A stretch of DNA of 64,000 nt from positions 28,458-92,457 of the forward strand of contig VXNY01000013.1 of assembly GCA_009840305.1 (NCBI GenBank), given 5' to 3'. Source of the DNA: Gammaproteobacteria bacterium (GTDB lineage Bacteria; Pseudomonadota; Gammaproteobacteria; Pseudomonadales; Azotimanducaceae). The translations under genes and the position numbers were made by a program. The stretch's first letter is position 1; the number at the start of each line of letters is the position of its first letter. Shown in pieces: positions 36,134 through 46,339 of this stretch. The notes beneath the pieces are model-generated. The model saw only the letters and a list, made by a program, of their open reading frames with translations, had not been told where the DNA came from and made no database searches.

Positions 36134-36149
36134 AACAGTGTATACAGTT
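36134..36149. promoter_or_regulatory. near-palindrome upstream of the tiny peptide unit
   Basis: AACAGTGTATACAGTT is a near-palindrome centred on TGTATACA. It also supplies a possible minus-strand -10 box. It could be an operator for the hairpin-peptide unit. Confidence 0.3.
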
Positions 36150-37027
36150 ACTCTAGGTTGAGTTCTGTCGCGAGAATCACTTATTCAGTACTTTCACTCA
36201 GGAACATATCCGCTAGCACGAGCGACAGGTAGACGGACTGACAGTACTCCAACGATTGGTGAGGTTGGAAGACGTTAGAGTCCGTTGGTGTTTGTTCATA
36301 GATTGGTGGTGTACCAAACGCACCATCCTATTGAAGTGAACCAGCGGTGGGATTAAGCATACGTCTTGTTGGCTCACTGTCCGCTCGTTTGATCCAAGAT
36401 TGTGCAACTTCATGCAATCGAATCTAGGAGAGTCTGAGAGAAGGGGTTGGTGATGTCAGTTTTTCGCTTCAGTGAAGTCAGAGTCATACATTACACCTGG
36501 GTATTGTTCTATGGTGGGTAGATTCGATTGAGACTTCCGGTGACTGAATACCGGAGTCTGAGATTCTGGGATTGATACAGCGGTGGAAATACGTACTGAA
36601 TCCAATAAAAAGTGTGAGAGATTTTTATGTGTAGGAAGTCACTTGCATTGCGCGCGAGCTACCTCAATTACGGATTTAAACCATAAATGTTTCAATATAT
36701 TTCAATACCTGTAAATTATTTCAAAGTTCTTGAATGGAGTTGGAAGACTCATGACTCATACCTGGATTTGGCAGAGATGTGTGAAGGAATGGAAAACTTC
36801 GTAGGGAGGTAATTGGTTCAGGGTGGGAATCCTGTATATTCACATTAAGCTCTTTGATGTAAGGGTTTGTACTAATTCTTAGAGATGGGTGCATGGGCTT
36901 GATCCGGGTAGAACAGAGAGCTGGACAGACAGGATTCGACCGGCGGATGAAAGGGATGCTCACTGGGGATTTGACGTGGTTGAAGAAAAGAGTTTCTGAA
37001 AAATTTGTAAATATTTAGAAATAATTT

Positions 37028-37057
37028 GAAATATTTTGTAATTTTTGTGTACAATAC
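37028..37057 (+). promoter_or_regulatory. predicted sigma-70 promoter for adhesin 1
   Basis: TTGAAA (37028-37033), an 18-base spacer and TACAAT (37052-37057) each match the consensus at five of six bases. The -35 box is part of a TTGAAATATTTT element that recurs at 37246 and upstream of adhesin 2. The untranslated leader would be about 620 bases. Confidence 0.5.
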
Positions 37058-37245
37058 TCGCTTGAGGTAAAGTTTTGAGAACCTACTCACGTACATACAG
37101 ACTCGGTGCACGCTATGCGTGGACGGGATGTTCTACAATCTCTCCCAAGAACAAAGCGTCTCATCGGATCACTCTGATGAGATGCTATCAGAGGGGAGAT
37201 TCGACATCTTGGTCGAACATGCGTAAAAACGCACAAAACACGAAT

Positions 37246-37275
37246 TTGAAATATTTTGTAAAAAAATGTTGCAAT
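37246..37275 (+). promoter_or_regulatory. second copy of the TTGAAATATTTTGTAA box
   Basis: The 19 bases around the -35 element of the first promoter recur exactly (AATTTGAAATATTTTGTAA). They are followed 18 bases after TTGAAA by TGCAAT, a weak -10. It may be a second promoter or a regulator-binding site. Confidence 0.4.
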
Positions 37276-37538
37276 AGGTTGTTTTACGCGTTTCTATATC
37301 TACAATACCTCACCAACTTGTCTCGTTTCGCAAAGTCTTTGATCAGCACAACGAGACCAACCCACGGTGCACCATCCAATCATACGGTTCAGATAAGAAA
37401 GTTGCAAACAACGACTCCGTATCGTCTATTGGAACATACCGTACTGGTTATAAGTGGCGTTCTTGCAACCGCCCGATGCGTTCCGCACGGAATTGCTCCA
37501 AACGGTTCGAGGACAACAAGTCATTGAGCGGATCAGAA

Positions 37539-37661
37539 ATGAGAGTTCAGTGGAAATACACGGACCGAACGACGCTTCAAACCGTCGGCTCGGTCAATGT
37601 CTTTGTGCCAATGGGTCGCATAGCAACCTTTGCTATGGGCAGATTGGTATTTGGTATTTAA
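37539..37661 (+). CDS. short upstream ORF before adhesin 1
   Basis: This 40-residue ORF ends 19 bases before the adhesin start. Its C-terminal part (FVPMGRIATFAMGRL) resembles that of the short ORF in the same place before adhesin 2 (YVPHVATFANGLA). Sharing of residues, not only DNA, suggests translation. A longer start at 37476 is possible. It has no strong ribosome binding site. It may be a leader peptide coupling translation into the adhesin gene. Confidence 0.4.
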   Translation: MRVQWKYTDRTTLQTVGSVNVFVPMGRIATFAMGRLVFGI

Positions 37662-37680
37662 TCAATAGGAGAATCCTATT

Positions 37681-40600
37681 ATGAAAATGCATAAAGTGAT
37701 CGGAGAAGCGCGAGCTTCTACCCGATCTATATTCACATTGGCACTCGTTGGAGTGCTACTATCGTTTACCGGACAGGCGTTTGGTCAAGCGGATGAGAAG
37801 AGTGAGTATTGTGAGTGGCCAGATGACTGGCGTACTGACGCGATCAATCTGCAGGGATACACTTCAGGAACTGATGACGTGACCGGCGATCAAGGACTCA
37901 ATGACCTTGATGCAGTGGACAATAACGTTATTCGTTTCAACGGTGCTATTGGTCCAGCAGGCTCGACTGCTGTACTTAACGCTCTGACATTCCCAGCTCC
38001 GTTGTGTGACTGGGATGACGACGATACTATCGACACCGATACCACTAACAAACCGGCTGATTTCTTCCAAGCTACAATGACTTGTGGCGGTACTGAAATT
38101 GCTGACGGCTCTAGTGTATTCGGAGCGGCACCCGCAGAATCTCTGACTTGGACCGAAGCGACGGCTGATGGACAAATCGACTTAGCGTCGACATCCACAA
38201 CCGCGACTGAGGCGGTCTCCTGTACGTTGGAACTCGATTGGGTTGGAAGTAACGACGCTGACGGTCCTCTCGAGTATACGTTTTCGCTAGCAATCTCCCC
38301 GACGCCGTATGGTCCACCGACACTCGTACGCGCACTTGCTGAAAGCACAAACAGTGCTTACGTGGAGTGGCTAGGAGTATCGGGTCCTCTTGGTGATGGG
38401 ACGGATGATCCGGCTACCTATCTCATTGTGGCGACATCTGACACGATGGGAGCAGCCTCACCAGTTATGGCATCAATTGATGCGGTCGCTTACGAAACCC
38501 CAGGAACCCCGGAACGAGTAGGAGGTCGAATCTCTGGATTGACATCGGGAGCTGCATACACCATTACGGTTGCAGGACGACGTGGTATGGGAGCGACCGA
38601 AAATATTGGTCGTGCATCCGCGGACGCAGTTGCTGGTGTAAGCGACCCAGATGGTACACCTACTCCTATCGATTCGGTTACACCGCTCAGAGGATATGGC
38701 GTCGTGTCTCCAATGGTAGATAACACCTTTGTGTTGTCCACCGGCGAGAGCGTGGAGATTGATCCGCAAGAGTTTTTGTTGAACATGGCGATCCATGGTC
38801 GCGACGACTTCGGTATAGATGTTGGTGCAACCGGCGGAGCTAACGGAGATTACGCTGAGTATGTACGTGGCGCGGCTGATGATAACGTCGTGTATACCTA
38901 TGCGATCACGAGCAATACATCAGTTGAAGCGTTATACATCAGTACGGATCCGAATACTCAAGAAGATGACTTAATTCGATTGAAGGGTCTTAAGGATGGT
39001 ACGACCAACCTGACTGTGATGGTGACCGACGCGATGGGCATGACCGTCCTTTCCACTCGCATGAGTGTCAAGGTACTGGAGAATCACGAACCGCGATTTG
39101 AAGTCACTGAAGCAACGCTTACATGGCACGTCGACAAAGACAACGCATCAAACGGAACTCATACAGAATTCGAGATTGATGTTATGGAACAATTCGGTTT
39201 CGACGTTGAGGATGAAGACAATGATGCTGATACAGGTGAAACAGATTGTGACACAGATGAAAACGCTAGTAATAGTCAGAATTGTGAAGAAGAGCTGACT
39301 TACTCTCTCTCCGGAATTTCTGGTGCTACCGGCTACACGAGTCCATCCAGTTATTTTGAAATAACCGAGGACAACGAAAGCACTGGCAAAGTCACGGCTA
39401 GACTCGCTAACTCAGAGAACACCGCCGGAACTACTGCGTCTTTGGTTAACGCACTCGAAAGACTTGAAGATGGTGATGAAATCGGCATGACAGTTACGGT
39501 AACTGATGCTGCAGGTGGAAAAGACACCATCAACATCATTCTTGTAGTTTCCACAGAAGGCAATTTCGGACCTGAACTAGCTTTCCGTGCAACAACTTCA
39601 GAATATCTAGCCCCAATGTCAGAAAATGGTTCTGTTCATTCACGAAGTATTAACCTAGGTCGGAAATTTACGGATCCTGAAGGCGACCACCTATGCTATG
39701 AAATCAACGAAAATTCTGGTCTCGGTGACGGAACCAATACGTTTGCTGAAGCAGAGTTAGACAGGCAAGCAGGACAAGCTGACAGTTGTAAAGGACCTGA
39801 TCTGACCATATCAATGATCTTGCCGTCAACGGACCCAGACGATACGATACCTTTTGCGTTATTGGGCAAGTACGGAGTTGAAACTGTAAGTGTATCCGTA
39901 CGCGCGTACGAATCGGGTGCTACCCCTCGTGCGTACACTCCTGCAGTTACGGTAAGCGTGCGATTGGTTTACGGTACGAATGCTGGTCCTAACATTCGAG
40001 CGGTTGCCGAGGTAACCTCAGGTAACAATGCAGGAACTTTCCTCGCTTCAGGCGCGCATAAAATCGACGAAAAGGGCGACATCCGATTGACGTTCATCGC
40101 TGATGATGCTCAGCCAAGCGGTGATCTCTTATGCTGGACTGCAGGTCGAAACTGTACTCCTTGTAAAGGAGATGAACCGACATCTGCTACGAGCAGAGTA
40201 GGTGTACCTGTCTTCTATCGCGGCCCTGTAGATAGTCTCTATAACAAATCTAGTTCCGATTCCAAAGAGGGTTCAGCACACACCTATAACCTGTATATCG
40301 ACGGGGCTTATTTCTCCGGTATTGGTGCATTCCGACGAGAAATCGTCAGGACTGACTATGAGTCAACTGGTGGTACATACACAATTAATGTTTGTGCTAC
40401 TGACCTTTCTGGTGCAACCGATCGGTTAGCATTTGATGTCCAGATTGAAGATGTCAAAGAACCTCCAGTGTTTAGCACGCCAACATCCACAAGCGACATT
40501 GATGTCTTTATGCTTGTTGGCGACTATTCTCAAACTGTTAGAGCACGCGCTGCTGATGGTGATCGCGATAGCGTAACCTACGGTGCTGCTTTTGTCGGTA

Positions 40601-43600
40601 GTTGCCCAGGCGTGAAATTGGAAACTGATGCGGCCACAGGTGAAATTACGATTACTCCACCGTCCGCAAATATTTCTGATGATTCTGGCAAGATGACTTG
40701 TCAAGTAGAAGTTTCTGCTTCCGATGGTGAACACGACGTGTATTCAAATGGAGATCACTTCACGATTACGGTCAAGAATGACAATTCTTCGCCGTCGTTC
40801 GGCGATCTTGGTTCGATAACCTTCAAGCATCCTGAAAACACAGGGGGTACTGTAGGGTACGCCCTTGAAGTGACGGATGCTGACGCAGGCGATGTCGTTT
40901 CTGTGTCCGTTAGCGGAACCTCGAATTTCCGTGCAAGTTCACGGGCTGTTCGAGATACCGATGAAGATTCTGATACATACAACGAGATCACGCACTACGA
41001 CATCAGCATTGCGGTGGCGAAAGTGACTGCGATGGACTTCGAGGCTGACGAGAATTCCTTTGACTTCGTTGTTGTTGTCGAGGATGAATACGGAGGGTCC
41101 AATGACTTGGATGTTCGCGTTAATCTAACCGATGTCAACGAAAAACCGTACATCGTCGAAGACGAGAACGGTGACGAAGTTGAAATCGCAGATCAGACCA
41201 TCTTGGTGGGTGTCGAGAATTGTGTTGCGAAAGCAAGTGAAATCTTCCACGATCCCGATCATCGCGATCAACAAGCCGGATTGTTCATTGAAGCTTCAAC
41301 AACTCGCCCAGGCGACGCGTCTGTTACGATTAAGCACAACGACTATATCTGCATAACAGGTCACAACGTTGGTAGTGGTCCAGGACGCGTTAAAGTCACT
41401 GCATCTGACCGCGATGGCGAGGATGTTTCGATATCTTTCCGCGTCTCGGTAGAAGCGAACATGGCTCCTACGGTAGTAGGCGACGGCGTACCTGATCAAG
41501 AAATTCAGGAGCACGGTCGTTCTGCAGACATCGATTTGACTATGCACTTCGATGACGGCGATATGGCTTACGAAGAAGAACTAACGTTCAGCTACGAAGT
41601 CGCGAGAGCAAGTATTGCTACTGCTGTTATTATTGACGGGCACTACTTACGTATTTACGGTGACACTAAAGGTGAAACCGAAGTAACCGTAACTGCGACC
41701 GATCAAAACGATAGCAGCGTATCTCACACCTTTGAAGTAGAAGTTATTCGCAACGATCCTCCTGTTGCTAATGCCGATGCGTTCGATGATGAAGAACGAT
41801 ACATTGGTCGGGATTATGATCCGCTCGACGCTAGAGACGCTTTCACCGATGAAGGCGATACTTTAACGTACTATGCTTCGACTAAGAATCCTGATGTAGC
41901 TACAGCTGCGATCAAGTACGATGACGAAGGTGGTGCATGGGTCGATCTGTACTTACACTCACCTGGTACGACCAGTGTTACTGTAACTGTATACGATACG
42001 GCTAATAACTCTGCAACCAATTCCTTCGATCTGACTGTACTAGCTCGCAACGATCCTCCGATGCTAGCGAACGCAATCGACGATGTCGAAGTTGAAATGG
42101 GTGCACACCACGATGTCTCGTTAGACGGTGTCTTCGAAGACGAAGGTAGTCTCGATTACGACGTCAGCAACGAAGACGAAAACATCGCTGACGTACTCTA
42201 TCGTGCAAGTAACAACTCGATTCGTATCTATGCGAACAACACTGGTTCGACGACAGTTGTAGTAGTTGCTACTGATAACATCGGTCAAACCGCCACCGAT
42301 TCCTTCGACGTAACCGTCACGGAACCGGCTCCGGAAGAACCGACAAACTCGGCTCCAGTACTTTCAGGTACCTTGGAAGATCAAACCGTCACAGCTGGCG
42401 AACCAATCTCAGTTTCGATTGAAGGCGTGTTCACCGATCCTGATGGAGACGAACTTACCTACACGGCGGAATCTGAAGATACTGACGTTGCTACGGTGGA
42501 CTTGACAGACTTAGAACTAACCATTAGCGGTGTGAATGCTGGATCAACAGTGTTCAAGATTACCGCTTCCGATAGCGAGTTTAACGTAGTCGGTGAGTTT
42601 GACGTAGAAGTTGAAACCATCCCAGTTACGGTTGGAACGATTCCGAATCAGACCCTCCAAATTGGTGGTGATGGATCATCGCTCAGTGTTGGCGAATACT
42701 TCTTCGACCAAGATGGTGATACTTTGACCTATACGATCGAAACTTCTGGTAATGCTGCCACAGTTAGTATTGCCGAAACACATCACCATGATGCTGACGT
42801 CTCAATGTCTCCATTCACACGTGGTTCAACCAGTGTAATGGTTACCGCAACTGACCCGAAAGGACGTAGCGCAACGCAAACGTTCTCAATCGCGGTGAGT
42901 GACTCTGAACTTCGTGCTGCTGGTCTGAACGCTTTAGCTGGAACTGCGCGAGCATACATGGGCAGCACCGCTGCCGCTTTAGGCTCACGGCTTGAATCCA
43001 GTAGATCAGACACCGGCATGGGCTTCGGCTTCGGTAGGATCTTCAGCTTCAATCGCTACATGCCTGTTTCTGGCACGGACACGGTTAATAATGCAGCTGT
43101 TAGAGAGCGCAATGATCTCATGGGCTTCAACGCTAAGAAAGATTTGTTAGATTCGACTTGGAGCGCGAGCACCAGTCAAGACGTAGATTTCAACTTTAAT
43201 CTACCGACTGTTGACTCATTGCTTACGAACAGCTTCTCCCGTACCTTGAACGGTAACGGTGGAATCGGTTCCTGGTCAATCTGGGGAACGATCGATCAGC
43301 AGAACTTTGAAGGCGAAGGCTATAGCAATGGCAGCGCTAACTCAATGTTCCTAGGCATCGATGTTCAAACCAACGAATGCTGGCTCTTTGGTGTGACCGC
43401 AGCTCGAAATTCTTCCGAGAGCGATTACTCATGGGGTACCGCATCGCAATCCTTAGAGACGACTCTAACCACAATCTTACCTTACTTCAGCTTTGAACCA
43501 GTTGATGGTAAGACCTCTGTTTGGGGTGTGGTCGGTCGTGGCTCTGGTGATGCGGATACGACCGTAGTTAATGCTTTAGATGAAACTAGCGACCTCTCTT

Positions 43601-44376
43601 TCGACCTTTTCATGCTCGGCGGACGTCGTGAGTTTGCAAAAGCAGGAACCTTGCAATTAGCATTCCGTGGCGATGCCGCATTTGCTAACTTGGAAACCGG
43701 TGAAGGGAACGGCGCGATTGACGAACTCGCTGCTGGCGTGAACCGTATTCGCGCAGGTATTGAAGGCTCATTCTCTGTCGATACCGGAAACGGTGGCAAA
43801 GTCACTCCGTTTGGCGAACTCGCATTCCGTAATGACGGTGGCGACGGCCTCACCGGAAATGGTTTTGAAGTTGCTGGTGGTGTTCGAGTTGATACCAACA
43901 CGATTACCATCGAAGCTCGAGGACGCTGGCTTGCTACCCACTCTGCTGAAGACTTCAGCGAAAGCGGTGTGAGCTTGATGGTGAACATCAATCCGTCAAA
44001 CAAAGCAACTGGCCTCTCGTTCTCGTTCACTCCACAATGGGGTGCTTCATCCGAGAGCAGTAGCATGATTTGGAGCGAAGCTGCGACAGTAACTGCCGTT
44101 CCGAATGCACACGCTTACGGTGCGACCAACGGTCTCACTTTGAACTCCAAGCTAGCTTATGGCTTCTCGCTCAATCATGGCAAATACTTGCTGACCCCAT
44201 ATGTTGATGTACAAGATACGGGCTGGAACGGCAAGAGTGTTATGATTGGATCGGAGCTCAAGCAATTGATCGCTGGACCTCGCTCCATGAACATGAGAAT
44301 GTTCTTCAACGCGAGCGACGATAGTGTTGATCAAATTGCTCCGAAGCTAGGAATTCAAGCGCTATTCAAGTTCTAA
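37681..44376 (+). CDS. giant adhesin 1: cadherin/Ig-like repeats with autotransporter-type barrel
   Basis: This 2231-residue protein has a signal peptide (cleavage near residue 36, after QAFGQA) and an FN3-like domain around residues 218-310. A long array of cadherin-like and Ig-like repeats of roughly 100 residues follows; late repeats start at about 1358, 1456 and 1555 with NDPP or NSAP and share GVFxDxG...LTY. A C-terminal barrel of about 370 residues begins near 1860 (SIWGTIDQQ) and ends in ALFKF, the usual outer-membrane signature. Acidic Asp-rich loops suggest calcium binding. It should be displayed on the cell surface for attachment. AGGAG lies upstream of the ATG. The 49643-55954 gene is a paralogue. 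Confidence 0.85.
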   Translation: MKMHKVIGEARASTRSIFTLALVGVLLSFTGQAFGQADEKSEYCEWPDDWRTDAINLQGYTSGTDDVTGDQGLNDLDAVDNNVIRFNGAIGPAGSTAVLNALTFPAPLCDWDDDDTIDTDTTNKPADFFQATMTCGGTEIADGSSVFGAAPAESLTWTEATADGQIDLASTSTTATEAVSCTLELDWVGSNDADGPLEYTFSLAISPTPYGPPTLVRALAESTNSAYVEWLGVSGPLGDGTDDPATYLIVATSDTMGAASPVMASIDAVAYETPGTPERVGGRISGLTSGAAYTITVAGRRGMGATENIGRASADAVAGVSDPDGTPTPIDSVTPLRGYGVVSPMVDNTFVLSTGESVEIDPQEFLLNMAIHGRDDFGIDVGATGGANGDYAEYVRGAADDNVVYTYAITSNTSVEALYISTDPNTQEDDLIRLKGLKDGTTNLTVMVTDAMGMTVLSTRMSVKVLENHEPRFEVTEATLTWHVDKDNASNGTHTEFEIDVMEQFGFDVEDEDNDADTGETDCDTDENASNSQNCEEELTYSLSGISGATGYTSPSSYFEITEDNESTGKVTARLANSENTAGTTASLVNALERLEDGDEIGMTVTVTDAAGGKDTINIILVVSTEGNFGPELAFRATTSEYLAPMSENGSVHSRSINLGRKFTDPEGDHLCYEINENSGLGDGTNTFAEAELDRQAGQADSCKGPDLTISMILPSTDPDDTIPFALLGKYGVETVSVSVRAYESGATPRAYTPAVTVSVRLVYGTNAGPNIRAVAEVTSGNNAGTFLASGAHKIDEKGDIRLTFIADDAQPSGDLLCWTAGRNCTPCKGDEPTSATSRVGVPVFYRGPVDSLYNKSSSDSKEGSAHTYNLYIDGAYFSGIGAFRREIVRTDYESTGGTYTINVCATDLSGATDRLAFDVQIEDVKEPPVFSTPTSTSDIDVFMLVGDYSQTVRARAADGDRDSVTYGAAFVGSCPGVKLETDAATGEITITPPSANISDDSGKMTCQVEVSASDGEHDVYSNGDHFTITVKNDNSSPSFGDLGSITFKHPENTGGTVGYALEVTDADAGDVVSVSVSGTSNFRASSRAVRDTDEDSDTYNEITHYDISIAVAKVTAMDFEADENSFDFVVVVEDEYGGSNDLDVRVNLTDVNEKPYIVEDENGDEVEIADQTILVGVENCVAKASEIFHDPDHRDQQAGLFIEASTTRPGDASVTIKHNDYICITGHNVGSGPGRVKVTASDRDGEDVSISFRVSVEANMAPTVVGDGVPDQEIQEHGRSADIDLTMHFDDGDMAYEEELTFSYEVARASIATAVIIDGHYLRIYGDTKGETEVTVTATDQNDSSVSHTFEVEVIRNDPPVANADAFDDEERYIGRDYDPLDARDAFTDEGDTLTYYASTKNPDVATAAIKYDDEGGAWVDLYLHSPGTTSVTVTVYDTANNSATNSFDLTVLARNDPPMLANAIDDVEVEMGAHHDVSLDGVFEDEGSLDYDVSNEDENIADVLYRASNNSIRIYANNTGSTTVVVVATDNIGQTATDSFDVTVTEPAPEEPTNSAPVLSGTLEDQTVTAGEPISVSIEGVFTDPDGDELTYTAESEDTDVATVDLTDLELTISGVNAGSTVFKITASDSEFNVVGEFDVEVETIPVTVGTIPNQTLQIGGDGSSLSVGEYFFDQDGDTLTYTIETSGNAATVSIAETHHHDADVSMSPFTRGSTSVMVTATDPKGRSATQTFSIAVSDSELRAAGLNALAGTARAYMGSTAAALGSRLESSRSDTGMGFGFGRIFSFNRYMPVSGTDTVNNAAVRERNDLMGFNAKKDLLDSTWSASTSQDVDFNFNLPTVDSLLTNSFSRTLNGNGGIGSWSIWGTIDQQNFEGEGYSNGSANSMFLGIDVQTNECWLFGVTAARNSSESDYSWGTASQSLETTLTTILPYFSFEPVDGKTSVWGVVGRGSGDADTTVVNALDETSDLSFDLFMLGGRREFAKAGTLQLAFRGDAAFANLETGEGNGAIDELAAGVNRIRAGIEGSFSVDTGNGGKVTPFGELAFRNDGGDGLTGNGFEVAGGVRVDTNTITIEARGRWLATHSAEDFSESGVSLMVNINPSNKATGLSFSFTPQWGASSESSSMIWSEAATVTAVPNAHAYGATNGLTLNSKLAYGFSLNHGKYLLTPYVDVQDTGWNGKSVMIGSELKQLIAGPRSMNMRMFFNASDDSVDQIAPKLGIQALFKF

Positions 44377-44394
44377 TCGAACATTAACTAACCT

Positions 44395-44466
44395 CACGCA
44401 CTAGGAACACTAGTGCGTGAGTTCTAACTCAAGAAAAGGCGGGTTCATTTGAACCCGCTTTTTTTT
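44395..44466 (+). terminator. hairpin plus Rho-independent terminator of adhesin 1
   Basis: CACGCACTAG and CTAGTGCGTG (44395-44419) form a perfect 10-bp stem. Downstream, GCGGGTTC and GAACCCGC (44439-44458) form an 8-bp stem followed by eight T. The second is a textbook terminator. Confidence 0.85.
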
Positions 44467-44649
44467 GTGTCACCACTCGTAGACATGAGATGTAGAGCGT
44501 TCAAAACCTCCAATGCTCAACCGAGTCACCAGAACGATATTGAGACCAAATCGTTAATAGCACCTTAGCTGGAAATACACATTAGGTTATGCATTTCCTA
44601 GAATTTGTAAGCTAGGAGACAACAACAACAAAGAGCAAGAAGCGAACGA

Positions 44650-46008
44650 ATGAAGACAACATTAAAGCTACCGCCGTGGTTATGGGCTAGTGTCGTCGGA
44701 ATCGTGTTGGTTACGGTAAGCATCGCGCTCATTTATCGACTTAAACCGAACTACAGTGTCGCGCCCCCGTCTGAAGGCGCGAATTTAAGCAATGAATCAA
44801 AACCTGTGGACTCAACCCTACGGACAACTAGTGCGGAACCATTGGTTGCAGTCGAGACGAATTCCACACCGACGCTAACGTATTCCATCGGTACGGTTGA
44901 GGAAGCCTGCGGTATTCACGAATATCCTCCGTACTGGGACTACTTGGAAGACTTTGAAGACTCCGATCATGAAGAATTGCTCATGCGTGCTATTACCTCT
45001 GCGGAATGTAGGGACGCATTAGACGCACACGTTGGCACAATGAATCCATATCTTTGGGGACACCCGATGGTGTATGTCCGGCAATTCGCATTCGTCAAGA
45101 TTGAGAATCCGTTGACTTTTGATCGAGTCTTTACCGATCCCACTGGGGACTTCGCACGCGTGCAGTTCGCATTGTCGCGGTCTGAGTGCTTATTAGAAAA
45201 CGGAACGACGACAAATTTCGAGCTAAAAGAGTCTTGTAACGCTGATGCGTTACTGAATTACGCACTTTTAAATAGATATTGCTTTCATGGAGAAGATAGC
45301 AATCGAACGTACTATAACTCGGATCCTACACCAGAAGAGTCTAAGCTTATGTGGAAACAGGACTTGGAAGAACTTTGGGTTAGAACCAAGTGTAAGGAAT
45401 TCGATTCCGATCTGGAACTCACTGAAGCCAGGTATCCAGATTTGACTAAATTGCTTTCGTCTCTCGCAGATTCCGACTCTCTTGGCTTAGCAATGCTCAA
45501 TGTTGAAAGGAGAAGAATTGCAGAGAGGCCGTATCCTGAGATTTTGCCTTCACGTTTTTTAATCGCCACTCTGATCGACATGGCGGCGCGGCTAGGCGAT
45601 GACGCCGCCGCGTTAACCTTCCAATGGTACGGGGAGAATGGGATAAATTTAGGGCGATTTAAAGAGCTGGAGCTGAGCCCATTGTGGAAGACGTTGCGAT
45701 GGAAGAGAGAACCCAGCCAAGAGCGCTTACTAAAAACTTTTCACTTTTTGCCGACTGTAACAAATGCTGAGATCAAGTTTGATTGGGAATGGTTAGTGCG
45801 CCATCTATGCGAACCTCCCTTCCCGTACGATGAGCAGGACCCGCAAACTAGGTATAGTTTTTCCGATAGGGAGTACGATTCATCTGAACCGAAGAGTTGT
45901 CGAGCGATGATCAACGAGTTATATACCTTTGGCGGCCTCTCCGATTCAATGTTAGACCTGATAGAGAGGTTTGAACGTACTGCAATGGAACTTGATTTGT
46001 ATCACTAG
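44650..46008 (+). CDS. membrane-anchored hypothetical protein between the adhesins
   Basis: This 452-residue protein has one N-terminal membrane helix (about residues 11-32) and the rest presumably in the periplasm. The C-terminal part is helical, with scattered cysteines (CREC-type pairs absent) and many acidic residues (DYLEDFEDSDHEELL). I do not recognise the family. It lies between two versions of the adhesin 3' end (44365-44469 and 46062-46166), so it either replaced a second adhesin copy or was inserted by duplication. The start at 44650 has only a weak ribosome binding site. Confidence 0.6.
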   Translation: MKTTLKLPPWLWASVVGIVLVTVSIALIYRLKPNYSVAPPSEGANLSNESKPVDSTLRTTSAEPLVAVETNSTPTLTYSIGTVEEACGIHEYPPYWDYLEDFEDSDHEELLMRAITSAECRDALDAHVGTMNPYLWGHPMVYVRQFAFVKIENPLTFDRVFTDPTGDFARVQFALSRSECLLENGTTTNFELKESCNADALLNYALLNRYCFHGEDSNRTYYNSDPTPEESKLMWKQDLEELWVRTKCKEFDSDLELTEARYPDLTKLLSSLADSDSLGLAMLNVERRRIAERPYPEILPSRFLIATLIDMAARLGDDAAALTFQWYGENGINLGRFKELELSPLWKTLRWKREPSQERLLKTFHFLPTVTNAEIKFDWEWLVRHLCEPPFPYDEQDPQTRYSFSDREYDSSEPKSCRAMINELYTFGGLSDSMLDLIERFERTAMELDLYH

Positions 46009-46061
46009 TCACTATCGTTTGGTAGTATTGAATTGTGCGGAAACTAGGAATCCTAACTCTC

Positions 46062-46166
46062 TTCAAATTCTAATAGAATATTAACCGACCTCACTCACTA
46101 TGAGCACAAGTGCATGAGTTCTAACTTACGAAAAGGCGGGTTCGTTTGAATCCGTTTTTTTGTGTG
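46062..46166 (+). repeat. duplicated adhesin 3' end and terminator
   Basis: This segment aligns with 44365-44469 at roughly 80-85 percent: the last codons and stop of the adhesin (TTCAAATTCTAA), the hairpin region (now degenerate) and the terminator (GGCGGGTTCGTTTGAATCCG then T-run). No adhesin coding sequence precedes it. It still can serve as terminator for the 44650-46008 gene. Confidence 0.7.
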
Positions 46167-46339
46167 ATTTGAACTGATTTAGAATCTAGATCAGACTGAT
46201 TGTCGACTCAGCGACACACAATCAGGTTGAGGGACTAGAATTCATCTAAAATGCTAAGTTCTTCTAAACGAAGGTGTTGCGTCTCAAGGTATTGAGGCAC
46301 TAATTTACGTTCATATCTCTACCCAACGAATTCGAAAAA

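Larger units (their letters stand above)
36150..37475 (+). other. 1.3-kb regulatory/leader region upstream of adhesin 1
   Basis: No supported gene. The right half is AT-rich and carries several TTGAAATAT-type boxes (36690-36705 inverted, 37028-37042, 37246-37260), a promoter at 37028-37057 and small hairpins (CTCATC/GATGAG near 37160-37185; GCGT-AAAA-ACGC near 37222). The left half shows nothing recognisable. The 150-codon plus ORF at 37075-37527 reads like leader sequence, not protein. Confidence 0.5.

Noticed and set aside
37075..37527. 150-residue plus-strand ORF upstream of adhesin 1
   Set aside because: Composition is not protein-like, there is no ribosome binding site, and it spans promoter boxes and hairpins.
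43482..44066. 194-residue minus-strand ORF inside adhesin 1
   Set aside because: Pro/Ser-rich shadow of a strongly coding plus-strand barrel; no ribosome binding site.
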